This document shows, piece after piece, positions 44,345-58,600 of a stretch of DNA of 64,000 nt. The notes under the pieces are model-generated. The model saw only the letters and a program-made list of their open reading frames with translations, was not told the origin of the DNA and made no database searches. Every line of letters starts with the position of its first letter. Positions within the stretch are counted from its first letter, which is position 1. Source of the stretch: Apostichopus japonicus (taxonomy: Eukaryota; Echinodermata; Holothuroidea; Aspidochirotida; Stichopodidae); assembly GCF_037975245.1 (NCBI RefSeq), contig NC_092563.1:21728960-21792959 (forward strand), given 5' to 3'. A program made the translations under genes and the position numbers.

Positions 44345-44760
44345 ATATGAATGAAGAAATACTGAAATATCACTGTAGAGCTATTGTAATAGAAATATTA
44401 CTGTAAAGCTACTGTAGTATTACTATAAAGCTACTGTAATAGAAATATTACTGTAAAGCTACTGTAATATTACTGTTAAGCTCCTGTAATAGAATATTTC
44501 TGTAGAGCTACTGTAATATTACTGTAAAGCTCCTGTAATAGAAATATTACTGAAAAGCTATCGAAATATTACTGTAAAGCTCCTGTAATAGAAATATTAC
44601 AGTAAAGCTACTGTACTATTACTGTAAAGCTCCTGTAATAGAAATATTACTGTAAAGCTACTGTAACATAACTGCAAAGCTCCTGTAATTGAGATATTAC
44701 TGTAAAACTCCTGTAATAGAAATATGACTGAAGAGCTGTACTGTAATATTACTAAAGTAT
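44345..44760. repeat. Degenerate short tandem repeat, about 50-bp unit
   Basis: Alternating CTGTAATAGAAATATTACTG and TAAAGCTACTGTAATATTAC blocks repeat with many substitutions. Minus-strand frame 44597-44854 is an artefact of the repeat. Confidence 0.85.
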
Positions 44761-45189
44761 CAGCGCATCCCTTCAGACTATCAAGAAAAAAAGTCACTGT
44801 CCATAGGTTAAGCAAAAACCACACACGACCCATGAGCATGTCAAGAAATCTCACATATTTTCAGAGAATTGACCTTTAAACATAAACTGTTCAAACATCA
44901 CACCAACTAAGGATCCATCTCTGCCAGTACATGGAACCACTTAAAGACCTCCGTGAGGTGCATCAAAGAGAGAGTGAAGAAGATCGGTATATGAACTAAG
45001 GCACATCCAAATCAAAAACCCATGAAAGTGTAGGTCTTTAATCACTTCCCTAAATGTACACCTGACTCTGTTAGGCTATCTATCATATCAACACTTCTGT
45101 GCAGTGAATGCACCCAAATATTCTGCCACAACAGAGAGAGGAAGAGCAGCTCGGTTACGGACCACAACTTAGACAACACCGCATAAACG

Positions 45190-45770
45190 ACCAACCGATC
45201 AAACCTAGTCGCCTATCTACAGGTCCCGGTCTTCAGATCACTGATGGCCCAGGCCTTGACACACACATCAGAGACTACAAACTTAGTCACCTATCTACAG
45301 GGTCCCAAAAGGGTCCCGATCTTCAGATCACTGATGGCCCAGGCCTTGACCACATACATCAGAGACTACAAACTTAGTCGCCTATCTACAGGGTCCCAAT
45401 CTTCAGATCACTGATGGCCCAGGCCTTGACACACACATCAGAGACTACAAACTTAGTCGCCTATCTACAGGGTCCCAATCTTCAGATCACTGATGGCCCA
45501 GGCCTTGACCACACACATTAGAGACTACAAACTTAGTCGCCTATCTACAAGGTCCCAATCTTCAGATCACTAATGGCTCAGGCCTTGACCAGACACATCA
45601 GAGACTACAAACTTAGTCGCCTATCTACAGGGTCCCAATCTTCAGATCACTGATGGCCCAGGCCTTGACACACACATCAGAGACTACAAACTTAGTCGCC
45701 TATCTACAAGGTCCCGATCTTCAGATCACTGATGGCCCAGGACTTGACCAGACATATCAGAGACTTTTCA
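45190..45770. repeat. 79/80-bp minisatellite, seven copies
   Basis: CAGATCACTGATGGCCCAGG begins copies at 45234, 45324, 45404, 45483, 45563, 45643 and 45722. The first interval is 90 bp because of a small internal duplication of GGTCCC. Confidence 0.93.
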
Positions 45771-46559
45771 CGCTCAACAAAATATACTCAAGAGAGAAAA
45801 GGCTATGAAATTAAAGAAAGCTGTATTTAAATGAAACAGAGAAAGCCATATCAAGGAAGAACCTAAAACACAAGAATGTATCAATCACGAAAAAACGCAA
45901 ACGCAACCTGTCAATCTTCATCTCTTGCTTCTCTCGACCCGACTCTGCTTTTGCATACAGTTTGCCCGCATGTCACACAATATATAACTTTATCGTAGCT
46001 AAATAAAAGTTATGTACAATAACTAAAATATATGCCGATTCTCTTCTTAAACATTTTGTACACTGTTACTTTTCTTGGAAGCCTTTGTGTCACACAAACC
46101 TTTCTGGGCTCTCTTACACGAGAAAAAAAAAAAAAACTCAGGCCACAAAACATCTCTCACACACTTTGAGATAAACCCTTGTGTGTAATTTCACACTTGC
46201 AGACACCCTGCAAAAAAACAAGGAAACTTGTTGATGTCAAAAATCCTTATAAAGCACCAAACTGACCACAGTAGAATTTTTTCGTACATCGTGACTAAAA
46301 TCCCTTTCCTTCAATCAAACAAAAAGATTGAAAATGTCTCTAAAAGCTGACTGAAAACTTTCAACCATTAAATCACTATGTTCTCACAGTAAAAATAATG
46401 GTATAGTCAAAAACCACATAGCTACCTTCCTTTATGTACAATAGATTACATGCAGTGTTATTAAATAAACCTCAGAAAAAATCAAAACCCCACTTCTTGA
46501 GATGTTTGATCTTCTGTTTCTTGAAGTTCCCTGATAATTCACAAGGTTTGAGCTCTGTA

Positions 46560-46603
46560 CTAGCTGTCAGTATTGTCTTGCTTGAAGTTCATCCGGTACT
46601 GAC
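46560..46603 (-). CDS. ZCCHC14: ZCCHC14 exon j: C-terminal tail and stop
   Basis: It encodes QYRMNFKQDNTDS and a TAG stop, corresponding to the conserved TFRLKY...LDSTD end of vertebrate ZCCHC14. The acceptor is ATATTCTAG. Confidence 0.85.
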
Positions 46604-49600
46604 CTAGAATATAAAGAAATAAAATAAAATAAAATACAGAAAAAAAAAAGCGAGAAAGAGAGAGAAAACTTAAGATTCTGTCCTTCAATTTTTGATTCAA
46701 AAAAAAAAAAAAAAAAAAGATTCTGTGAAATTTGCTTACAGCAGCTGGTTATGTTTGTGAACTAACACAGGAGGTAAAATTAAATACCATTTTACAGCTA
46801 GGCAAAGCAAAACACTTTGTTGTCAGTGTGTCATAATGACACATCAAGATCTGTTTGTTCCAATTTTACTGTACATAGGTAGTACCACATCTGACCAGGA
46901 AGGTTGAATTCTATAAATTGACACTACTGATGATGTATGGTGTACTTACTGTACATAGGTAGTACAACATCTGCCCAGGAAGGTTGTATTCTATAAATTA
47001 ACACTACTGATGTATGATGTACTTACTGTACATAGGTAGTACCACATCTGCCCAGGAAGGTTGAATTCTATAAATTGACACTACTGATGATGTATGGTGT
47101 ACTTACTGTACATAGGTAGTACAACATCTGCCCAGGAAGGTTGAATTCTATAAATTGACACTACTGATGATGTATGGTGTACTTACTGTACATAGGTAGT
47201 ACCACATCTGCCCAGGAAGGTTGTATTCTATAAATTAACACTACTGATGTACTTTCTGTACATAGGTAGTACCACATCTGTACAAGAAGGCTGAATTCTA
47301 TAAATTGACACTACTGATGATGTATGGTGTACTTACTGTTTTGAGTGATGCTCTCCATGGTCGTCTCACGGCAGTCACTGGCTTTGTGCCCTTGGTTTCC
47401 ACAGTTAAAGCAATTCAAGGGTTTCTTCTTCCCCACCCCTTCTGACATCATGCCAGCGCGGGGGCTATGAGGCCCTCCTCCTCCTCTTTGGTTTAAGCCC
47501 ATCTGATTCATAAACACCTGTCCCTGTGGTGATATCACACTGTACTGACCTCCGTACAACATTTCTGACGGGATGGCAGCGGACGGACCCGGCAGGTGGT
47601 TGACATACCTTGGACTGTTGGGACCACCCGATGGTCCTTTAAGCAGACTGACGGGTGGAACCATACGGTTGCCAGGAATGGCATTCTGAAAAAAGTGTAA
47701 ATTCTGGTATGGCAAGTATGGCGGGTTTGGTAACAAGGCATTTGTGACTTGATATTGGTGAACTGAGCAACTTTGATTGGTACTGCTTCCTCCTCCACTG
47801 TTGTTGCACGAGCAGGGTCCCAGTCCAGCGTTAGCTGAGAGTACCATCGGTGTTAAGTGCATCATCCCTAAGTTACTGGCGACCACGCTTACGGTGTTCT
47901 GATTGGCTGCTTGGACGTAAGTTGTGGCCGAGGACACTAGAAGGTTCTCGCTAGCGACGTGACTGGAAGGTACAGAGGCGCCGCTGGGGTTGGCAGTGTT
48001 TGTGTAGACTGCTGCTACCTTTGGGTTTGGCTGTGTCTGTCCTGGACTTGACCCGACGAAATTCCCCTCGGGCGTGACCTGTCCTTGCAGAGATTCACTA
48101 GGAACATTGACTTGCATGGGAATCCCTGGTCCCAACATGACCGTCCGGTAACCTATACCTTCCTCCCCCGAGAAGTGGTTATTGTTACCCGCTTGGCGCC
48201 CACCATGTGGCTTCACCATGGGTGTTTGCTGAGGACCTTCCATACGCTGTGAAGGCGTTTGGTTATAATGATCCATCTGAGCTCCTTGCACAGTATTGGT
48301 CATGGCTGTTAAGTTTTGTTGACTGGGGGCAATAAGAGGTGTCGGACCCGAGCTTGGTAAACCGGTCACGTTAGAGGGTCCGACACCGGGCAGAGTGTTG
48401 TTACCAGCAGATACATACCATCCTGAATTGGTTGGTCCACCACGCACTGGCAGTGCTTGGGACAACTGAACTCGGGCAACACCTGGCTGGCTGACCTTCT
48501 GGTTACCTGGCCCCTTTGAGGTCCTGTTAGGTCCAGGAGATACCTCCAGGTCCATTGCACTGGGCGTCTCTCCCCGAGAAGATATGTAAAACTGATGCGG
48601 ACTAGGAGGTACGGGAGAATTGGTGCTGTGAATAATTGTTGTTGGGTGCTGTCCTATATGTAACACACCATCTGATGGTGCAACAATCCCCTTGCCAGGT
48701 GGTGTTTCTACACGTCTCACACCCCTTGATCCATGGCGAGGATCGTTCTTGCCCCCTTCATTAGGAGACATGGGACTTTTGACGACCTGACTGTAAGGTA
48801 GAGGTGAAGCCGGACCAGGGATGCTGCTGGTGGATTTGTGACATCCATGATGAGACTTGCTCTGGTGCTGCCGAGCTCCATGGCGACTTCCTTGGTTCAT
48901 GTTTGGTTGTGGATTGCAGTGAGCCCTTACATCTTGCGATACGAAGCCAATCGAATCGTTTTCCTCAGAATCTGCATGAAGAGGGAAAGATGTAATATTT
49001 TTATTGTTATATTCATGACAATAACATCACCAAGAAGGCAAACACAAGGGTTTGATATTACTTTAAATTGAATAGGTTTAATCAACTAAATAAAATCATA
49101 CATAGATATAATGGGAAATAACTGTCATACTGGCTATACCATAATATGTATGGATGAGGGAGGGGGCAGCATTTCCATGCTTGAATAACCATTGTGGTAT
49201 TTTGTATTGTATGCTGTCAGTTACTTCAAGCCCCTAGACTACACTACAGACAGTATTAGCAAAGTTACATTGTCATGTTATTTCTTTTCTCACCAACTTT
49301 TTCTTTTGAGAGTTGGGAGGGGTTGGGGGGGGCAAAGGTGGGGTTGTCACTGCAGCAATAAATCATTTTCATATCTTTAAAAGTGGTTAACTGTCGTTTC
49401 ACCTCTATCGCATTCATCAGAGCTCTCTCTAGAAGCGGACGCTGAACTAGAATTATCCGATGAACCCTCCTGGCAGTGGCCCGGATACTGAGGTGCCATC
49501 ATCCCCGGTGCCATGCCAGGCACCACAAAGTAGTTGACTGGGGATTGGTGCATGAGTGGCAGATGAGGGTGCGGAACGGTGAACTGAGACTGGTCACCGG

Positions 49601-52600
49601 CCGATGGTGTGGTCAATCCATTAGGAGGTGACTGCAAGCTTTGTCTGGATCAAAAGAGATGAGAAACAGACTCACCATTATTGTTCATTTCTAGGTACGG
49701 TAAAATGCGAGTACTAAGGTTGTGGGGGGACAGGTAAGCGAGGCGCGAAGTAAATCACGGAAAATGGAAAGAAGCGAAAAAGGAGAGATGAAAACTATAA
49801 ATACACAAGTAGATGAAAACTAATGGGAATTCTTATACCTGGGTGGATCCGATAACAGGCTACGAACACGATAATACCATGCACACTCAATTGGAAAACA
49901 CACTTGAGTTTCAAAACTAAAAGTTACTTTCGGAAAGCAATAACAATTTTAGTTCCCCAGTGTATTATCCTGCACTGAACTGAATTCGCATCCAGAGTTC
50001 CAAACTTACGCAATCATTATGTACTTTTCTATATATATGCCACCTGAACTTTGCCAGGCCTCACATACCTTACCAGAACTGACAATTTCGTGCTATCACT
50101 TGAAAATGCTGGTATTCCATAGGAGTATTGCAGGGCTAAGTGATTTTTTGGCTAATACTTCCACAAAAGATCAAAAAAGACCAAAAAAGAATGAGAGAAA
50201 ACTTATTAGTGAAAGAGCAAAGAGACAAAGTGTGTACCTGAGTTGCTCGATGTGATCCTTGAATCTCCGCTTAGCTCCGGTCGTTACTATTTCCCATTTA
50301 TCAATGTCTTCGTCTTTTAGTTCTATCACCTGGTTAACATGAAAGGAGAGTAGGGAATTAAGGATCTGATCTGGTAAATCAATGACCAATTATTACATAG
50401 CTGTGTAACACTCGAAGTAACAATCTTAAAACTTAAGATGTCATCAATGACGAAAGCTTCACATCTTCCACCTGCATCAAACCTAAATATTACACTAAAT
50501 CACAACTTGTGCCTCTCCTCTTCCACTGTTGGCTGTTGGTTTCTTTCTTTCTTCTCTCCATTCCGTGTCTACTAATCCTCTTACATCTATCTCTTGGTGT
50601 TCACCATGCTCATTAACCTTTCTGTATTCTGTGCGTGTTTTTGTCCCTTCTGTTACTGTTACTTGTCATTTAGCCTTTGAAGAAGATCCTGCTAGGATCG
50701 AAACGTCAGGCCAAATTACTTTTACACATTCTCTTACACAGGCTCTCTAGTGGATAATCAGTTTGCTAACAGTTTTATTTTATTTTAAATCCCAACTTGA
50801 TAGCACTCTTAATCCAAGCCTAACTATTACACTAAATCCCAACTTGGTAGCACCCTTAATCGCAAATTAACTGAAAAAATTAGGTATTTCAGCAAGCTGC
50901 AACCAACTCTACAGTAGTTTTTTATTTACAATCCCTGTGTTGTGATTGGGTTGTATGCTTCTGCTAACCATCCCAAAATAATTAAATATTCAAAAAGGTT
51001 ATGAAATTCTAGGCCTGCAGTTAATGGTATAAAACAAGAAAGGTGCATGATATATAAACGTTTACCTCTGAGACGGACAGTCCTCGAAACAGATATTCGT
51101 ATTTGTGTAACCTTTGCTTTTTCAACCACTCTTGGATCTCGGGGGCTACGGCATTCTTTGGTAAGGCAGTTGGGTTTAAAGGCTGGCTGTTAGCAGTGGT
51201 GAAGCAGACCATATGCTGTGGTTGATGTGGATGGGGCAGGTAGACCATTGGGGCAGACAATACAGGTGGCACCTCCCCGTTAGCAGGCGGAGAATTCACT
51301 TCAGTGGGGTTGAGTTTGGGACTGAAAGCATCACAACTATTTGGCAAGGCTGTGGCATAGTTCACAGGGCTGCATGGAGAGAAGAAACGCAAATAACTTA
51401 GAGACAGGCTTTAGAGATGGAGAAAAGAAAACTTGTCACGTTTATACCATGAACGTGGGATGGGTGGCAAATGAGGGAGTGGTCAAAGGTGGTACAGGGC
51501 TAAAAGTGCCACAGATTGTTTAGTACCAACTGTTGTAGGGTAGGTAGAGGTGGGAAAGGGAGGACTGAAGTAAATATACCACACTTTAAATTACTGTTCA
51601 AATTCTGTGTAGCTGTGTAGAAGACTGAAGTTTCTCTTATAATTCACTACAGTTTCTATTGTGCAAGAAGTTGCTACACATCTTTGCACTTGTATCGCAA
51701 CGTGAACACTTTGTGAAGCATTCTGCAATGTGATACTGGATAAAAATTATTCTCCGATAAATGGTATCAAGAAATATTCCCTGCTAAGAGAGCATCCTAT
51801 TGTTACTCTCACATCAAAATAGAGTAAATCTAGAATGTTTTGCTGATCACGATAGAGTTGGGCCTGATACGCTCATTTAGAGAATGGACTTTTCACTGGT
51901 GTCTCACTAATCACATGCAACCATGTTTTGAGTAATACTTGAATGCCCGATGCAAACTGAGAAAGCTGCATTAGAAATTGTTCCTGGTCTTAGTTGGGAA
52001 ACTTTCAGAGCAAGATAATGCACTGCAATTACTTTACCTGGAACTGTTAACCAGTTTAGACTGTAAGACAACTATAACCTCAATGAATATGGAGGTGTGG
52101 CTTCACTGAAGGACCCACCCCCCCTCCCTTCTCCACACCATCCCCTTGAAGAAAGAGAATGAAACAAGAAGAGAAACACCCACCTGATTGGTGACAATCC
52201 CTGCGTCTTTCCAAGCATGGCAGCATCATATGGTTGCCTGGACATCAAAATGTTTTCTGAAATTAAAATGCAATTAAACATTCTCAAGTTGTTATCTTTA
52301 AGAATTTGAAAATGATGTTTTGGACCAAAAGTGAACTTGAAGCAAACAGGTGTGATGTCCAAGAAGCACACGTTGACAAATTTGGTTTCTCGCTGTTCTT
52401 CAAAACTATCCTCCAGTTTTCTACTTTTTCTCAATTGGGATGCATTGACATATGAATACACTAGTGTCATTGAGATATATGGGATAACTACGCAACCCTT
52501 TGGTAAAGCTGGAGCCCAAATCTAACCCTAGGTCAAACCAATACAGTGAAATATCAGGTCAACCCCTACCCTCCCCCTCCACTCCCCCAAAAAAATTGCT

Positions 52601-55600
52601 GTCAGTGTGCAAATATGACGTCACAACTTTTTGCTGACAATTTCAACTATCGATATATCTCAAAAGCCCAATGTAGGAATTGCATGCAAACTAACCCATG
52701 ATGCTTAACATATATGTTCTTCTTTTAGTAGTCAAAAATCTAAATATCCCCTTTTTGGAAAACTGACATTTAAATGAATGAATTTGAACAATGTGATCCC
52801 AACATGGAATAAACGTTGCATCATCTGCAATTGTGTGTAAATGTGCAGCACATAATAATTTTCTGGCTTCCTGTCAATTATTTTGCCTATTTTTTAATCC
52901 ACCCACCACCATGCCTGTTTAGCCTCGTAAAACAATTGTGTTTCGTACTGACAGATGTGACTGATCGGTATAATCTGTAGGGTAGAGTTTCTTATCAAGT
53001 CGATTGGGTAGCCTTGTATTGGTGATGTTTGCAGACTACACCGTGACCAACAAAACATTAGAATGTTCGTTAGCATTCAGCTGCCATTTTTGTTTGTAAT
53101 TTTCTACAAAACGATGCTTAACGAGTTTGTTTGCTATTAACTTAAAAAATGTCTTCCACAGAATAGAGAAACATTAGTTTCGGCTGAACCACAGTCTTCA
53201 AACAAATGTAAATTAATGCGATGTAAAATAACCACAAAGCAGTGCATAAATGTCATAAAACTAAAGAGGTGAGTTTTCATCGGAAAGGGATACTATCTAA
53301 CCAGCTGTCGTGGTGCAAAAACATCATCTTTCATAATATTAGGCAAAAGAAATATCCACTCATTTTAGAATTTTTCCAGGATACTATCTCTCAGTGGATT
53401 GGGGTAAAAAATGGGAAACTGGGAAATAGTTCATTACAAAGGACCTAACATCAACTTGGGGTGATTGTAACCAAATAGCAGTAGGGTTTACGACTATTAC
53501 AACTGTTACGAGCAAAGAAAATGGTTACATCGCAATCAACGTCACCCAAGTGTACGATGGCTCCAATGAGTGAGCTTTGGAGTCCTTTTCCTGAAGTCCT
53601 TTGTCCCAAATTCACACCGAGTGTATTTCATCCTTTCTTTGCTCTTTTTGCAAATCATTTTTCTACTACAACAGATTCTTTGAAATTGCTGTTTGGGTTC
53701 TGTCAATCGTACTAGATTAAAGTTCTGTTAAGGAGGATCCAATACGTAATGACAACATTTTTATGGAATATAAGGACTTGAAAATGACCAATTTTCTTAA
53801 GGAGATTGTGATAGAGAAACTGTGTTAAGTGGAAGAAGGCTCTCACCACTCGAAGATGTCGTGGCATTGTACAGTTCTGTTGGCGTTGGTATTGAGATAG
53901 CACTTGAGATGGTTTGGAAGTAAACCGAGTTGGATCCTGATGAGTTTGGAGGAGTACTACTGCCACTACTACTACTACTTCCACTGGCTCCCGTTGGCAG
54001 CTGAGCTGTACTGCTGCTGTGTTGGTTGACAGTGGGTTGGGCACTGATGTGAACTGGATTTGGTGGAGTCAAGTTAATGTTCTGGTGGTGAGAGATGTCC
54101 AAGTGTTGCAGAGAGGCTGTCAATGGGTGAGTTGGCTGGGGTAAAGGTGAGACTGGATGAGGAGGCTGCTGTTGCTGGTGGTGGTAGTGGTGATGATGAG
54201 GGGTGTTAGATGAACCATACTCTGATGGGGACTGACCCTCGGTTGGCTGGTTGGAGGTCATTTCTAAATATAATGAATATTGATTATCGATACAAAATAT
54301 GATGCAACATGTTATATCATTTCATTTGTACATTGAAAAATGTACAGATACCTACAGGTACCGAACCATTAGGCTACGGACGCTGATTGTATGTCCAGAG
54401 GTTCGAAACCAGTAAGGAAGGTCGTAATTCAACTGTAGGCGTTTGTCACCTGTATCAAACAATATATATACATGAAAGGCAATCAGTTAGTTTTAGTTAA
54501 CTTCTGCAGAATATTTTCACGATGCTCTTGCTCTTTGGGATTCACGACTCACCAGTGGCAGGTGGTACGGGTATCGTCTTTGCTGATGAACTGGTGCTAG
54601 AGGGCGCACCATTGGCTGATGACCCTTCTGTTCCACCAAGCCCTGAAGATGGCTCTGCGATTTCGACAGGCTTGTCCGCTTTGAAGAACTCCTTCATCAA
54701 CTCGCAGTGTAAGATGTTCTTAGGTAGTGCTGACAATTTACTGTGATTAAAAAACAAAAAATTAGGATCTCTACTACAACGGTTGTTGTTTATCTTTATT
54801 AAAAACGAACGTCATTCATTTTTCATTTAATCATATTTATCCTAGTAATTTAACGAATAGCATCTACATCATTCTCCAGCTGTTTCATGATATCTGCTGT
54901 GAACGTGTCCAATGAATTCCCAATTAAATTAAGTGACGCAAAGTTTAAATACAGATACATTTGACATTTAGAACCTTTACTTGAAGTGACTGGATATGAC
55001 AGAGTGGATTTCTCATTTCCAGGGACTGATTTTGCCTGACTTCATATCATGAAGAATATAGGGTGGGTTATGAATTTATTTACTTTACTATTTGAATCAA
55101 GTTTGGAAGAATTGAGTGCAACAACATAGTAACTTAACATGAGGTAAATTGCATCTAAAATTGTCATATTTCATATACGTGGCCAGTTGGAATGCCCAAC
55201 CGTCTTTCACATTGAAAGAACATTATTTTTTTATATTAAAGATATCAATTTACTTTATACATACTAAAGATATATTGTTTGTCAATATAGAAGCTCACAT
55301 AGAGAAACTGACAGAAAAAAAAACAACAACATCAGTGCATGGTATCTATCTCAGTGCAAATATTCCTGTGGACTGAAAATTCGTAGCATTTTTGACTGAA
55401 TCCACAGCAAGATGCCCATTTCTTGTTTCTTAAACATATATATACAGTACCTCTCACTTCGCACATAACCAAATTTTAATTTCTTCTAAGAAACCAAAAA
55501 AAGTATGCAAGTATTCCATATTTATGCCTCTGATACTCTTGATGGCTAACAAACATTACATCTATATAACTTCCTCTAGTGCAGAAGACATATGTACATG

Positions 55601-58600
55601 TACATTATTTTACGACTTATAATGACGTGACTATATTCTTTAGCTTCCAATCAGAACTGGCTTTTAGAGAAAATCCGATGATATTCAAAGTTTCGACTGG
55701 ACACACAGCCAAAGCTGATCGTCCAACTACGTGATTGAACGCAATGTATGACTGAGCAACATCACTCTAAATTAAATGCTTGTCCCTCTGAGAGCTTAAA
55801 AGAGTAAGTTTTATCTCATCTTTTTTTTAAATATAGCTGTCTTACACTACCAGCAAAACCCTGCAAAGGCAGTCACGTTGATGAACTGGTTCACAAAACT
55901 AGCACGTAAATATTTTTGTGACATGGATCGACACAAAGAAATCAGGAAAAAGATGTGGAAATGATCTTGCATAAAAGGGCACAAAATGGCTAACCTGGCG
56001 TATTCCAGAAACTCCCTCGGTATCAACTTCTCTGTCGAGTCTCTGCCTTGGGCCCCGCTGAATATGTGTTTACCTGGGCAAAAAAAATATCAAAGCAGAA
56101 ACGATTATGACTAGACGATCCCCATGTGCACCCCTCGGTAAGTCTGCTCAGATTCTACCTTTTACAGTGATTCTAGTTCACACCACCTGCCGCCGACCCC
56201 TCTAATGAATATTCATAAGGCAATAACCAATACGACAGAGCATTTTACTTGACACTAAACACTTAGGCCTTGTGCACTTTGGCAAACATCTGTAGATCCC
56301 TGGATATGGCTTGAAAAATACAGCTAGAGAGAAAAGAGAAGAAGATGATGATGATGATGGCTAAAGAAAGGAAAAAAAAAGAAGGGGAAGGAAATAAGAA
56401 AAAAAAAGAGCAAAGTTGATGGTCAGTTCTTATATATGTAGATAGGCAATAGATACATGAATATACTAAGTGGTTCTGACAAAGTCTGACAAATTCTGAC
56501 AAGAGTCTGAAATAATTGGCTGTCAGAGGTATCTGCTGTATGAGGTTGAGGCTACCAGAGGTGACAACGTCAACATTTCATACAAGAAAATTATCTGTAA
56601 AAAGCAGCTAGCTGTGTTTGCAATGTAATGCTTTCCCAACATATCAACCCTTCCACGGGATATTTAGGCCGATAATTCGCTGTAGGGACACAGATTTTTG
56701 ACACGATCACCGAAAAATGTGGAAGTTTTTCGCTACTGAATGTTGTAAGGTTTTTGATTTTTCAGAGATGTATCTTTAGTGCAAGAAATAACTTTGTCTT
56801 GTCATTCAGCCTCTGAAGAAGATCCTGCTAGGATCGAAACATCAGGCCCACTGACCTAGATCCTGCTAGGATCGAAACGTCAGGCCCACTGACCTAGATC
56901 CTGCTAGGATCGAAACGTCAGGCCAACTTACCTTTACACATTCTCTTACACAGGCTCTCTAGTGGATAAGCAGTTTGCTAACAGTTTTTGTTTTATTTAA
57001 AAAAAAAAAAACCCTGTAATTCCGACATAAACTCGACTTAATCTGCTCACAGTAGCATCTTTACAACCTGCAGACCGTCTTTGTAAAATACTTTAAAGGT
57101 AGAGTTGTTGACACTTGATTTATACCAGTCTGACCACGGTCAAGCTGACTAATTTACATATATCATGATCAAGGTTGTTTTTGACACCAAATGATAAGGT
57201 TAATTGCCAGCTTATTGCACCCTGTCTTACTGTAGCAATCATATTATTTGTACAGAACAATATATAAGTGACACACATTGAATGTAAACACAAGTGCATG
57301 TAACAAGCTGAACATTGCATTTGTTAATCTAACAACCTGTTGGTACCATACTTGTACCTGACTGTTAAGGAAAGCTATTCATGAGACCTACAAGGAAAAA
57401 AAACTGTCTCAAAATTTAGCACCGAAATATAGCTATGACACAGGAAAGTTTTAAGTGTTTTAAATTGCAGCAGTGGACACCAATAGTAAAAGTCACACGG
57501 CATTGTAGCACCTTGTGCCATTGGTGGGGTCATTTAAGAGGGGCATGAAGGAAACCCACGAAGGGCACCAAATGGCAAAAGCCTTTGTCCTGGTTAAGTC
57601 CTGCGCTTAAATGAAGGGGCCCCTATACTGGAGGTATGATTAAATGTAGAATACTACAGCATAAACAGCTGTTTTCTACATAAATGGCCAACACATCTGA
57701 GAAACATAAAACGTCACTAAGTCGTCACTCTAGCAAATCCAGTCGCTCCTGGGGGTTCTGATCTACAGAGTATCACTAGTGCATCAGGTTCTTGCATTTA
57801 CTTTGCTGCTTTCGAGCAGTGACCCAAACTATCAAAATACCTCAGTGCTTTGGTCTAACACCTCCAATTGCCAAGTTAAGTATTAAAAACCCAGTTTAAG
57901 AAGCAACAGCAAAGGGTTACATAATAGGCCTTATTTCTTTATGGACAACAATTTGCAAAGAACACCCCTCCCCTAAACCTTCATTAACATGTTACTAAAT
58001 TATCACATCTTGTTATGTGTTACTTACAGGTAGCTTTCTGGTTTTTCTGACCATGACCACATTTACAAGGAACCCCATCAGAGAGGATCTGTTCTTAAAC
58101 CCCATTTAATTATCAAATCAAACTGGGTAAAGATTTTGAGAAATTTACAAAACAGTTGTCTCTCAGCGACAAGCTGTTTCACACACAACTATAAGTTAAT
58201 GTTGCCTTGCATTGGATATATGCTGAAAGTGAAATTCAGCTCAGAGATTTTCACAAAAGACAACTTATGTCAACTGCCTCAAAATTTTGCTTGGTATAGT
58301 TGGTATGGGAAGAATCTATGCTTTCTTCATCATGCTCCTAATGATCCATCACACCGCTCCGATATGTTGATTTTCTGAAGCAAAGGTAAGTCGTGCATAA
58401 CCTACTTTACTTAAATCCACCACTCCGTAAGAGTAAATTAGTAACACTGGCAGATGTTATCATTTTCTACTTCATGCTTATCCTAACAATCAGCTAAACT
58501 CCCACAGGCTGTTTGCTTTTCTGTTGCACATCAGTCCACAGTGTGTAAACTTAACCTATTACACCATTTCTTTCCCGAAAAACCTTCTAGGAATATATAC

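Noticed and set aside
56859-56920. Second and third hairpin units as active hammerheads
   Set aside because: Their CUGANGA core is replaced by CTGACCTA; only the first unit keeps the core.
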